64,000 nucleotides of DNA from positions 744,001 to 808,000 of the forward strand of contig JALJCQ010000007.1 in NCBI GenBank assembly GCA_023091665.1, in the 5' to 3' direction. Below the pieces are notes generated by a model, which had not been told where the DNA came from, made no database searches, and saw nothing but the letters and a program-made list of their open reading frames with translations. Each line of letters starts with the position of its first letter. The stretch's first letter is position 1. Below, one piece after another: positions 8,684 through 18,026 of the stretch. A program made the translations under genes and the position numbers. This DNA is from Pythium myriotylum. Lineage: Eukaryota; Oomycota; Peronosporomycetes; Pythiales; Pythiaceae.

Positions 8684-10067
8684 CTAGTGAACGATCGGGT
8701 AGGACGCGCAGTCGGCGATGCCGCACATGTTCTCGTCCCGTTTGATTTGGAAATAGCCGCTCATGCCCCAGTTGGCGCCCCAACTGTTCTTGATAATCCA
8801 GTGCTTCTTGCCGCTCTCGAGGCCGTAGCCCACGGCAAGGACCGCGTGGTTCACGTCCTGTTCGCCTGAGTGACATTCCTTCGACTCGTACACGCCCGAC
8901 TTGTAGAAGCGGAAGTCCTTGACGACTTGGAACGCAACGCTCACAGGGCCAGTGGTGCCGACGGCGGCCTTCAGTTCAACTTCGTTGCGGGCCGTGATGT
9001 TGACGACGGTATCCACACGAACACCGACGTGGTACGTGTTGAACTTGCATTTGCCCTCCTTGGCCTCGTACGGATAGGTGTCCTCGGTGTCGAGTCCGCC
9101 GTTGTAGTGAATGTACTCGAAGGCGTGCGAGGGCAAGCCACCATTGCAGCCGTGGTTGTCGAAGGCCTGGGCACAATCCAGCAGTTGCTGCTCCGAGAGC
9201 AAGACTGACTTGCCATTCTTGAGAATGTTGTGGCTCTCCAGACAGCCCGTCGACGAGAACGTCCAGCACGAGCCGCACTTGCCTTGGTTCTTGACGGGCG
9301 TCACGGCGCCCTGGGTGCGCCAATCCTTCTCCTCGGGGACTTCGTCGTCGTACTTGACAAGCGTCGAACTGGTAATAGCATCGAAGTCAGTCTGTGCTGT
9401 CGCTTAGTCAAACTCGAAAACTCGCAAATCAACCCACCTCTTGTGCGTGGCAGAGCAGTTCTGCGGCGCGCCGAGGTACCAGTTCTTGAACTCAGCCCTA
9501 TGCCACACACACACACATGCAAAGATCAGCGTTGCATGCTCGTCTGGTTCCCCTTTGCTCTCCCTACACTCACCACGTGAGATCGGCAAACTTGTTGAGC
9601 TCCATAGTGAACGACACGTCGTTGCGGCTGTTGTGGGCCGCGACCAAGCGCGCGTTCTCTTCGAACACGGCGCGACGCATCTCGTCCTCGATCGCCGACG
9701 CGTAGAACTTGCCGTGGGTCTGCTTCCAGGCCGCAAAGAGCGCGTCGACGTCGCGCGGCACCTCGCGCAGCGTCCAGCGATCGGCGGTCACAGCCAGCGA
9801 CTTGTCGCACTCGAACACCGCCGGCGGCAGCTGCCCGGCCTCTTCCTCCGTGTAGCACGCCGAGGGCACGGCGGCCGAGCGGCACCAGAGGCAGTGGCTG
9901 CCGAGACACTTGTCCTTGTCGTGGATCGCGTGGCAGTCGGCGCGCACGCGCAGCGCATGCGGCAGGAAGACGGGCGCGTGCGAGGCGGCGAGCGCGGCGG
10001 CCGAGGCCTCGCGCGGCGCGAGCCACGAAGCGACGGCGAGCGCGGCGGCGGCGCAGATGATCTTCAT
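8684..10067 (-). CDS. Secreted papain-family (C1A) cysteine protease, three exons
   Basis: Exons 10067-9574, 9497-9438 and 9368-8684 join in frame to 412 aa. A signal peptide (residues 1-23) leads into a cysteine-rich module of about 60 residues (contexts DC, DKC, SHC, LWC, SAC, FEC). Then comes an I29-type inhibitory propeptide, with WKQTHGKFY and ELNKFADLTW. The mature domain starts near KDWRTQGAVTPVKNQGKCG. Catalytic residues are present: Gln in KNQGKCG, Cys in CGSCW, His in VNHAVLAVGYG and Asn in KNSWG. Introns are 76 and 69 bp. It should be a secreted or lysosomal endopeptidase activated by propeptide removal. The cysteine-rich block before the propeptide is absent from plant and animal cathepsin L. 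Confidence 0.92.
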
Positions 10068-10434
10068 GGCGAGCAGGGGATGGCGCAAGTCGAAGTGAGG
10101 GAGTGGACGGGTGAGGAGCTTCAATCAAGATCTTCCGGAAGAACAACCTGGGTTTAGTGACATTATTGGGTGGATTAATACTTTATGTTGACTGATGGAT
10201 GAGGATAGGGAGGTTTCTATAGAGAGGGATTGGCGGTGATGGAGGGTGTCGGAAATGTCAACTGTCGAAAATGAGATTTATCGACCGAGTTGAAGTTGCA
10301 GGCAACTATGACTACATCGACGTATTTCGATACAATTGTAGCTAACTCACTTTCTAGTGTATTTGAGTCGAATGGAGCCCATGTTGTGGCTCCTACGCTG
10401 TCTTCCTAACCCGTGCTATTTGCGTGTCGCGTCG
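10068..10434. other. Spacer upstream of cysteine protease
   Basis: Holds the protease promoter and the 3' flank of the PH-domain gene. No ORF or RNA gene recognised. Confidence 0.5.
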
Positions 10435-11601
10435 TCACCTGCAGCAGGCGCCGTCGCTGGCGTTGTTGCACTCGCAGCTATTTCTCGGCTGCTTTTTCGA
10501 CTCGTTTGTCTCGGGCCGCTCGGGCTTTTCTTCCTCGTCGTCCGTGGTCGACGGCGAGCGTTCGGCCTCGTCTTCCGAGTGGCAAGTCGACGTGGAGGAC
10601 GCCGTCGACGTCTGTCGCAGCACACAGGCCGGGAGCACTTCGTGGACCTGTGTGAGCCGCGATAGCGTGCTGACCCAGCTCTTCTTGGCCATGCGGGAGC
10701 CGGCGGCCAAGAGCACGCGCTCGCCGTCGGCCTTGGTCACGAAGAAGAGCAGCGACATGCAGGCCGGCAGGTGCGCGCCAAAGGCGGCGATCTTGGCCTG
10801 CAGCGACATGGTCGAGCAGTCCTGCACTTTGAGGATCGGGATGCGGCACTTGAGGTGGCTCTGCTTGGCGGCGTGGGCCGGCGACGAGTAGCAGAGCAGC
10901 TCGCGGGCCTTGAGCACGCAGTAGTACCGCTTGTGGTGGAAAAAGTGGAGCTCGTTGGGCAGCGTGAGGAAGCCCTGCTCCAAGATCGTGTGCTCGGGCT
11001 GCGCCGAGAACCTCGTCTCGCGCGCGAGCGACTCCTTGGCCTCGAGCACCATGTCCATGAGCTCCTGTCTCGAGTAGTGGTAGTTGGCCTTCTCGGCCTC
11101 GGTCGTCGACGGCCGCTCGTAGACCTGTTTGAAGTGGTGGGCGCTCGCCGGGAAGTGGACGCGGCGCTTGCTGCTGTCGAGCTGCGGGTTGTGCGGGAAG
11201 CCGCTCTCGTCGTCCTCGTCGTGCTTCTTGTGCTTGTACCGATGGAGCGCGTCGCGCAGACCCATGGCCTCGACGCACTGCGCGAGCTTACTCGAAAGCA
11301 CCGACGGGGCTTTCTTCAGATTGGACTGCAACGGCGACAAGTCGACGCTGCGACTGCGCTTGCGCTTATCCTTGTCGCTCTCGGCGGTCGCCGCCGGCGG
11401 GGGCGAGTTCACGGCCGTTGGCGTCGTGTGCGTCGTGTACGTTGACGTCGGCGCGGCGTCCTTGCCTCGCGTCTCGCTCGTGCCGCGCAGCGACCAGCGC
11501 CGCATGCTGAGCTTGTCGGTGAGGGACGCGCGTCTGGGCTCGCGCTTGGGCTGGAGCGACCGGTCGAGCACGGCGGAGCTGGCTTCCATGGCCATCAGCA
11601 T
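10435..11601 (-). CDS. PH-domain protein
   Basis: From the ATG at 11601 this gives 388 aa. The first ~200 residues are low-complexity and basic/Ser-rich. A pleckstrin-homology domain spans about residues 204-317: it opens ILEQGFLTLPNELHFFHHKR, continues YYCVLKARELLCYSS, and ends in the typical C-terminal helix with a conserved Trp (MAKKSWVSTLSRL). A 70-residue Ser/Asp/Glu-rich tail ends in a cysteine cluster (SCECNNASDGACC). PH domains usually bind phosphoinositides, so a peripheral membrane role is likely but not proven. ATGs at 11601, 11595 and 11589, and an upstream in-frame ATG at 11832, compete as starts; the upstream segment looks noncoding. Confidence 0.7.
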   Translation of the reverse strand: MLMAMEASSAVLDRSLQPKREPRRASLTDKLSMRRWSLRGTSETRGKDAAPTSTYTTHTTPTAVNSPPPAATAESDKDKRKRSRSVDLSPLQSNLKKAPSVLSSKLAQCVEAMGLRDALHRYKHKKHDEDDESGFPHNPQLDSSKRRVHFPASAHHFKQVYERPSTTEAEKANYHYSRQELMDMVLEAKESLARETRFSAQPEHTILEQGFLTLPNELHFFHHKRYYCVLKARELLCYSSPAHAAKQSHLKCRIPILKVQDCSTMSLQAKIAAFGAHLPACMSLLFFVTKADGERVLLAAGSRMAKKSWVSTLSRLTQVHEVLPACVLRQTSTASSTSTCHSEDEAERSPSTTDDEEEKPERPETNESKKQPRNSCECNNASDGACCR

Positions 11602-12233
11602 GGCGGACCCTGCGCGGGTGGTGGCGTGGGGGGCGGAGCAAATCCCGATATCGCGCAGCCCTCGGCGGCTCCTCCCGCGCACCCAGATGGGCCGGTCGCA
11701 TGCATTTCCTTCCAGCTGAGCCAAGTTCCCAGTCACTTCACTTTTTTGTGGGCGGGTCAGAAGTCGGAGCAGCTGGGAAATTAAACCAATCACCGCGCTT
11801 GGGACCAGACCTTTTCTCTCGCACCTGTGCATATTTATATGCCCATCTCCTCAACGCGCTCAGGATCGGTTCAGGTTATTTATTTCCACAAGCCGACAAA
11901 AAATTAGCGGGGAACCCAACTGAACGCAGATTAAAGTATTAATTATCAGAGGGAAGAGGGTTTCTGCAGTCGATAGATGAGCTTGCCCGCAGGCCACACA
12001 GGTGGCAGCTTCAACCGTTGGGGAAAAATTTCCAGCCGCCAACGAAACAAACCCACCCACACAAAAAAAAATGGAACACTTCGAAAAAACGAGCCGCGAT
12101 TTTGATTTCAGAAAGAAAACGAGTTTTCTTTTCCCAAGCGTCGCAGCGCGGGACATGTTCCTCCCAATAGCACGAGGCTACCTACCTTGCAGTTGAGGAG
12201 CTCCTCTTTTGACAAATGGCCCCCATCTCACCT
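11602..12233. other. Spacer upstream of PH gene, downstream of phosphatase
   Basis: AT-richer than its neighbours, with a poly-A run near 12063. No gene recognised. Confidence 0.5.
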
Positions 12234-13712
12234 TCACCCTCGTGCGTCGGCGCCGGCTGTCGTCGCGCATGCGCGCCCGCGCCCCCCGTGGCGAGGCACG
12301 AACCAGCAGTGCTTGACGGCCACGCCGCCCACGACCGAGGCCGCGAGGTCTTTGTTCATGACCCACTTGTCGTCGAACGTGAGGAACTGCAGCTGCGCCC
12401 ACGAGGGAGAAAGTCGCACCGAGAAAATACCGTACGGATAGTGCCCGGCCGCCCACACGTTCTCCACGTAGTCGCTCGCGTAGGGTGGGATGCCGCTCGG
12501 CGACTCGTTCTGGATGCCACCGCCGGCGCCGTTCTCGACAAAGTGCGTGCGCAGCGGCTTCGAGTAGTCGTGTTTCTCGCCGTGAGTGTGTCCGTAGAAG
12601 AAGAGGTTGATGCCGAGCCCCGAGAGCAGATCTCGCCACGCGTTTGCCTGTGTCGGCCCGTAGTGGTTGTACGGCGAGTAGTGCGTATTGACAATCTTCC
12701 ACGTCGCGTTCGAAGCCGAGGCTGCGGTCTGCAACTTGGCGCGCGAGTCCAGCGCCCACGTCTTGAGCTGCTTCATGCACGCGTCATACATCCCCGTGTC
12801 GCCCCCGGCGCAGTACTTGTGGCCTCGATCGACGTCCTCGCACAGGCTGTCGTCGCCGTTCGAGTACCCGTAGCACTGGCAGCAGATCTGTCGTGCCCCG
12901 TGGGCCTCCGCATCGTTGGTATCCGTGTTGAAAATCTCAATCGTCATGCCGGTCTGTGGATCGCTCAGCGTGTGCACAAAGAATCGGTCGGGCATCTTCC
13001 AGCGGTTCTCATTCGGGCTCACGTAGGACGACTGAAGTGTGAATTTCTGCTCGAGACTAGAAAGCAACTCCTCTGTCGACCCACACTGTGCAGGAAGGTC
13101 TCCACTGGAGCAGACAAAGCTGGCGCCACCATAGTCGTGGTTCCCCACGACATTGATCCAGGGGATTCCACGCAACGTCTCATCAGCATACTTGGTCTCG
13201 AACGTTTCCATGAATCGATAGGCCTGGTCGCTTGTGCTTTGGAGCCCGGTCCAGTAGAAGTTGTCCCCGTGGCCGATAATTACAGACGGCTTGGGTGACA
13301 TGGAGCCTGCGGCCAAGCCGAGAAGGGAGGCTGTGTACTCCATCGCGTTGTAGTCGAGCACAGAGAAATTCTTGCGCCTTTGGCAGCACGACCCGCCGTC
13401 TTTAGCGACAGTGCGTCCCCAGTCACCAATTGCCAATGCAGACACGGAATAGTTCTCCGTGGTTGGATCCGTTGTCTCTTCTTCAATCTCCTCTTCACGG
13501 CTGCTCGAGCTGGAGCTCATTCCTGTCGCCTTAAAAGCCGAGTCTGGGCCGTTCACTACGGGCTTCTTGCTCTTCTGCTCATTGCTGTCATTCTTCTTTG
13601 TGGTTGCCTTCGAGCCGCTTCCAGAAGTAGAGAGCACGACTGTGACGACAATTATGACGGCGATGACCACAGCAATGGCGATCCCGAGAACGTGTCTTGG
13701 CCCAACTCCCAT
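12234..13712 (-). CDS. Membrane-anchored metallophosphoesterase (purple acid phosphatase-like)
   Basis: Encodes 492 aa from the ATG at 13712. An N-terminal hydrophobic helix (VLGIAIAVVIAVIIVVTVVL, about residues 7-26) without a cleavage site suggests a type II membrane protein, followed by a Ser/Lys/Glu stalk. The calcineurin-like metal-binding motifs appear in order: GDWG (~96), GDNFYWTG (~149), GNHDYGG (~190), HYSPYNH (~344) and GHTHGEKH (~372). This matches small (TRAP-type) purple acid phosphatases; a phosphate-releasing role outside the cytoplasm is inferred. The last ~20 residues are Arg/Gly/Ala-rich, so the true C-terminus could differ if an unseen 3' intron exists. It is divergent from the LRR gene. 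Confidence 0.87.
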   Translation of the reverse strand: MGVGPRHVLGIAIAVVIAVIIVVTVVLSTSGSGSKATTKKNDSNEQKSKKPVVNGPDSAFKATGMSSSSSSREEEIEEETTDPTTENYSVSALAIGDWGRTVAKDGGSCCQRRKNFSVLDYNAMEYTASLLGLAAGSMSPKPSVIIGHGDNFYWTGLQSTSDQAYRFMETFETKYADETLRGIPWINVVGNHDYGGASFVCSSGDLPAQCGSTEELLSSLEQKFTLQSSYVSPNENRWKMPDRFFVHTLSDPQTGMTIEIFNTDTNDAEAHGARQICCQCYGYSNGDDSLCEDVDRGHKYCAGGDTGMYDACMKQLKTWALDSRAKLQTAASASNATWKIVNTHYSPYNHYGPTQANAWRDLLSGLGINLFFYGHTHGEKHDYSKPLRTHFVENGAGGGIQNESPSGIPPYASDYVENVWAAGHYPYGIFSVRLSPSWAQLQFLTFDDKWVMNKDLAASVVGGVAVKHCWFVPRHGGRGRACATTAGADARG

Positions 13713-13897
13713 GTTAGGCTGTATCGAGTTGACTTGTGTGCCACTTTGTGGGAATTGTGCGAACAAAGCTCTGCTCGAGCCATCAATCACGCGCCTTCCG
13801 CGGTAACTTCCTCTATTCCATCACGAATCCATCCATTAACCTTTCCAATCATCCAAATTTGGATCTCATCGTGAAGGAAAGACGAACTGTCCTGACC
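13713..13897. promoter_or_regulatory. Divergent promoter region, phosphatase / LRR gene
   Basis: Only 185 bp separate the two ATGs, which point away from each other, so both promoters must lie here. No clear full initiator was seen; pyrimidine-rich TTCC/CATT tracts occur around 13810-13855. Confidence 0.6.
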
Positions 13898-16800
13898 ATG
13901 AGGCGGCATGAAAATCCGCCCCCATTAACTCCATCCTCGTCGATTCGATTGATCAGAACTCCGTCGGCATCGAAGCTTGGAGCTCTGACAGGTTCTCAAC
14001 TTGGGGCTCTCCAAGGCACCAATGACACAAGTAACCAAACAACTGATCCGGTAGTCGCTACCACGGACAAACCGAAGAGCACTCTGACCTTCCAAAATGC
14101 GACGAAGCTCAAGCTTATCGCGGCGAGCCAGCGACGCAAACTCCAAGACCGCAGACGGAAGAATGCGATTCTCAGACTTGCCCCAACATTGGAAACGGAG
14201 GAGGTAAAAGATGAGCCATCACCTTCTCCCGCCCCTTTAACAACCCCGAAGGTGGTCGAGAAATGTTCAATCGGCACGTTCGAAACGAAAGACAACAAGT
14301 GGAAGGCCGTCATCCACGGTGATCTGGACAAATTCATGTATCCCAGTCTTCGATTGGAAGCTCTTTATGATACTCCCGAGAACACGAAAAGCCGTGTCGA
14401 GCACGCACCAAACAAGACACTGGAATCTCAACCCCCTCCACCAAAGATTCCAACCGCTGAAGAAGTCGATGCGGCGATGGCAGCGACAACGAAGGTCCGA
14501 TGGGAAGTAGAGAAGCGGTTCCAGAACCCGACACAGTCAGCGCCATCAAACGGCCACCCGCGAGTAGACGACGATGAACTGAAGAGGCTTCACTTCGATC
14601 ACCAACTCGAAACGGCAGAGGGTCTTTTGCGTAAGAAGGACCTGCAGCTGCTCGACGCCAAGAGACAGCAAGGTTTTCTTGCGTCAATTAGCACGAAGTA
14701 TCGACCGGACGAGCACACGCATCAATTTGAAGGCGAGATTGAGCTTGCATCAAGAATACGGAGAGACCGTGGCGCATCACTATATGAACCCCACATCATC
14801 AACACACCTCAGCTCATCCCTCGACTGCCACACACACGGAAGTACGTAGAGCTGACCCATTTGCCTGTCGTTCGCATTATTGAACATTGTCGCGCACTCC
14901 GCAGAATTATGAAGGAAATTCAGCGCCACACCACAAGCGATGGACAGATCCAGTACTACGCCGACAGGCACAATCTGTTTACAAAATGGAAGAAACTTCA
15001 GGTCTCAGAACTCCACAAGATTGGCAACGGTGAGCGCGAAGAGGAAGTCAACGACACCCGGCTTGACAGTGACGATGACACCGAAGAAGATGTTCATCGA
15101 TCAATCAGCAAACTCTCACCCAGATCCTTGTTCTTCCATGAATGCGTCAAAAAGCACGTACTACCGGAGCCAATTTTTTCCCGTATCCACGACGTGCCTG
15201 CTCCAGCTAAGAAACTGTTCCCACTACCGAAGAAATCTTCTCAGCAGTTCAGTACGGTTGTCGCGAAGCTTGTTCAAGCTGTTCATGAGAAGCATACGAA
15301 ACACGAAGACCTTGTGCCGACTCAAGACGGTAAATATACCGTCAAGAAACATCATCTGGCGCTTCACTTGCAGCACTTTGGCCTTGGGGACGAGAAAATG
15401 GACGCGCTTTCGGCGTCACTACAGCATTTCCAATCAATACACGTGCTAGATTTGAGCAACAATCGACTCACAGATACGTCAATCATCCGACTACTCGAGT
15501 CACTCGAGATTGCATCCGCGTCAATGCGACCATCGTCCAGTACTGGTGTTAGTGGGGGAAGTTCCCGGCGGCGCGGAAATGATCTCCGAGTCCTAAACTT
15601 GAGCCAAAACGAAATCGGCGTCGATGGATGCTCTCAAATTGCTCGGTTCCTTGGTATCTGTTCGCAACTCACTCATCTCGACTTGTCACATGCAAAAATT
15701 AGTGTTACCGAAGCTACCGCACCACTAACAAGCGCAATTGAGACACATCGGTCATTGCAGGTTGTCAACTTCTCCTATAACAGCATCGACTCGTCGTGTG
15801 GGTCCCTTGTTGGTGATATGCTCACCCAGCCGTCATGCTCAGTGACAGAGCTGGACATATCGTGGAATAGCATCAGCGGTGAAGGAGCTATAGCAATTGG
15901 TCGTTCACTGCGAACGAACGTTATGCTGCGCAAACTGAACTTAGCGATGAATCGTTTTTCAGATCAAGGAGCAGAACAGTTGGCAGCAGCACTAGCGAGC
16001 AACACGACCCTGGTCGAATTGGATTTGTCACGCAACAATCTGGGCGGACGTAGTGCGGTTGCCTTTGCCTTCTTTCTCCGCAAGAATCGCTCACTCCTCC
16101 ACCTTCGGCTTGAGGATAACCATATTGGAGCTACTGGAGCGAAGGCTCTCCTGCACACTGTCTCGCTTGGATCGCCATGTGAGTTTCACGTTAGCGCCCA
16201 CGACATCGAATCTTTGAACGGGGAGAAGGACCCGATATTTGATCCCTTGGTACCATCGATGCTGTCACCTTTTGTGCTCAACGTTGGTGAGTCACCTTAC
16301 GACTTTGCCGTCGCGAGTGAGCTGATTGACGCTGCTTTGCTCCACAAAACGTGCACGCTGTCCGATATTACCTTCACAGATGACAGAGCACCACGAAAAC
16401 CAGTCATCACAAGTCTAACAGTTGACATTGACCGCGGCGCGCTAGTAGAGGCTGGAACTGGTCGTATTTGGCGCCCACCGACGGACCATGGAATCTTCTG
16501 CGCCAGCGCATCATTTTCTCCACCACCCGTCCGTGTGACTCCACACCTCAACGAGGCTTCGTGCCTCGCGCTAATTCGAATTATTAAACGAGGATTCTCG
16601 TCTAGGGATATGGTCAGTTTGCTTGCGCTTGCTCTCAACGACTTGTACATGACAACCGACCAGGCCGATATATTTGTTGAGAAACTCCGTCCCACAATTG
16701 ACGTTGTTGAAATCGTCGGGCGGCTGTGGTCGTGTCTAGTCGATGGAGACGAAGCATTTCGTTTTCTTCAGCGACACTTGACAGCGGTGGAACAGCGACG

Positions 16801-17902
16801 GCTCATTGACTCGTATGGGATCTCGACAATTCAATTCACCACCGAGAATCCGACGGGTCGCTGGACACTCAATTTAGGGGATCGCGGACAACGAAAGATC
16901 GCAATCTGGTTTGCCATGCTCAATGCCAAAGAAACCGCAATCACCGCTGAGCTCCACCCTAAGCGAACTGATGCATCGCAGTACGGCAAGGCAAACAATT
17001 GGCGGAATGCGAGCTACAATCGCAAGGCACTGCGCCTGAACTACTCGTTTTTCGATCGTTTGCCGTGCTCAGGCTTGCTGGAGTTTGACTATGTATCGAC
17101 CGTCCGCCACGAAGATCTCAATGCGCCTACGGAGATCACTGATGATCAACTCGACGCACTACTCAAGGAGATCGGCGCCGAGGTCCACGCGATTTATATC
17201 CCCCTTCACAAGCGGAAAGACCTCAAGTACCAGCTCATCTTGTTTCACTTGGCGATCGCCAACAAGTTTGTCACGAGCGCCCAAGCGCACCGCGTGCTGC
17301 AGTACTTCCCCAAGAATTACGAAACCTGTCGGCTCAAGATCATCCTCGCGGTCCACCGAATGCTCATCGACATGGAGAACCTGGACGAGATGCTCGACCG
17401 CCTCGTCGCGAGTGACCGCCGGCGCGTCTACACGGCTCTCGGATACTTGAACGTCGTGAGCCCTCTCAGCGTGGACATGGATTTCGAGGTCGACTTCGAG
17501 CGCGACGACGAGAAGATGCTGCTGCGCGCGCTCGTGGATCTCTCCATGAGCTGTCCCCTCGACATGATCCGCATCGAGAGCGAGCGCTCCACCGTGCTGG
17601 TCATCTACTCGATGTACCAGACCAACTCCGTGCCGTCGCAGGGCCGCATGTGCTTCCGGTACGTCTCCCATCCGCTGCCGTCGCGCGCCGACTTCCTCCG
17701 AGCGCGCGCCTCGATCGCGCGCCATTTCCTCTGCGGCGAGCGCGTGAAAGCGGCGATCGACGCCGCGCTCGCGAGCGGCAGCGGGCCGCTGATGGCGCAG
17801 ACGCCGCCGCCGTCGGCCGCGCCGCAGCGGCTCGCGCGCTTGGCGTCCACGGGCGCGGCTCCGGTGGCTCGGCCTCCATCTTCCTCGGGTTCCTCGTCGT
17901 GA
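13898..17902 (+). CDS. Large leucine-rich-repeat (RNI-like) protein
   Basis: Encodes 1334 aa without introns. The N-terminal ~500 residues are charged and low complexity. About eight ribonuclease-inhibitor-type LRRs occupy residues ~514-760, with phrases such as HVLDLSNNRLTDTSIIRLL, RVLNLSQNEIGVDGCSQIA and VELDLSRNNLGGRSAVAFA. The C-terminal third contains repeated helical segments; residues ~1074-1220 (ALLKEIGAEVHAIYIPLHKR onward) resemble the DUF4476-type helical module found in protist LRR proteins. Function is unknown; LRRs imply a protein-binding scaffold. The start is the ATG at 13898; upstream in-frame GTG at 13736 lies in the shared promoter. The last ~300 bp are much more GC-rich than the rest. 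Confidence 0.85.
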   Translation: MRRHENPPPLTPSSSIRLIRTPSASKLGALTGSQLGALQGTNDTSNQTTDPVVATTDKPKSTLTFQNATKLKLIAASQRRKLQDRRRKNAILRLAPTLETEEVKDEPSPSPAPLTTPKVVEKCSIGTFETKDNKWKAVIHGDLDKFMYPSLRLEALYDTPENTKSRVEHAPNKTLESQPPPPKIPTAEEVDAAMAATTKVRWEVEKRFQNPTQSAPSNGHPRVDDDELKRLHFDHQLETAEGLLRKKDLQLLDAKRQQGFLASISTKYRPDEHTHQFEGEIELASRIRRDRGASLYEPHIINTPQLIPRLPHTRKYVELTHLPVVRIIEHCRALRRIMKEIQRHTTSDGQIQYYADRHNLFTKWKKLQVSELHKIGNGEREEEVNDTRLDSDDDTEEDVHRSISKLSPRSLFFHECVKKHVLPEPIFSRIHDVPAPAKKLFPLPKKSSQQFSTVVAKLVQAVHEKHTKHEDLVPTQDGKYTVKKHHLALHLQHFGLGDEKMDALSASLQHFQSIHVLDLSNNRLTDTSIIRLLESLEIASASMRPSSSTGVSGGSSRRRGNDLRVLNLSQNEIGVDGCSQIARFLGICSQLTHLDLSHAKISVTEATAPLTSAIETHRSLQVVNFSYNSIDSSCGSLVGDMLTQPSCSVTELDISWNSISGEGAIAIGRSLRTNVMLRKLNLAMNRFSDQGAEQLAAALASNTTLVELDLSRNNLGGRSAVAFAFFLRKNRSLLHLRLEDNHIGATGAKALLHTVSLGSPCEFHVSAHDIESLNGEKDPIFDPLVPSMLSPFVLNVGESPYDFAVASELIDAALLHKTCTLSDITFTDDRAPRKPVITSLTVDIDRGALVEAGTGRIWRPPTDHGIFCASASFSPPPVRVTPHLNEASCLALIRIIKRGFSSRDMVSLLALALNDLYMTTDQADIFVEKLRPTIDVVEIVGRLWSCLVDGDEAFRFLQRHLTAVEQRRLIDSYGISTIQFTTENPTGRWTLNLGDRGQRKIAIWFAMLNAKETAITAELHPKRTDASQYGKANNWRNASYNRKALRLNYSFFDRLPCSGLLEFDYVSTVRHEDLNAPTEITDDQLDALLKEIGAEVHAIYIPLHKRKDLKYQLILFHLAIANKFVTSAQAHRVLQYFPKNYETCRLKIILAVHRMLIDMENLDEMLDRLVASDRRRVYTALGYLNVVSPLSVDMDFEVDFERDDEKMLLRALVDLSMSCPLDMIRIESERSTVLVIYSMYQTNSVPSQGRMCFRYVSHPLPSRADFLRARASIARHFLCGERVKAAIDAALASGSGPLMAQTPPPSAAPQRLARLASTGAAPVARPPSSSGSSS

Positions 17903-17940
17903 TCAAGTGCAACTTCAACGAGACGCAATTCAAGTGGGGA

Positions 17941-17963
17941 TTTTGAATTGAAGCAATTCAAAA
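17941..17963. repeat. Perfect 10-bp inverted repeat (hairpin)
   Basis: TTTTGAATTG, 3-base loop AAG, CAATTCAAAA. It lies 39 bp after the LRR stop codon and 64 bp before the PPWD1 ATG. It could act in 3' end formation or be chance; further AATTC repeats flank it. Confidence 0.7.
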
Positions 17964-18026
17964 AGGAATTGCAAGTTAACTTTGACGGGAACGTCACCGG
18001 TTGGTTACCAAGATCGAGCACGAGCC

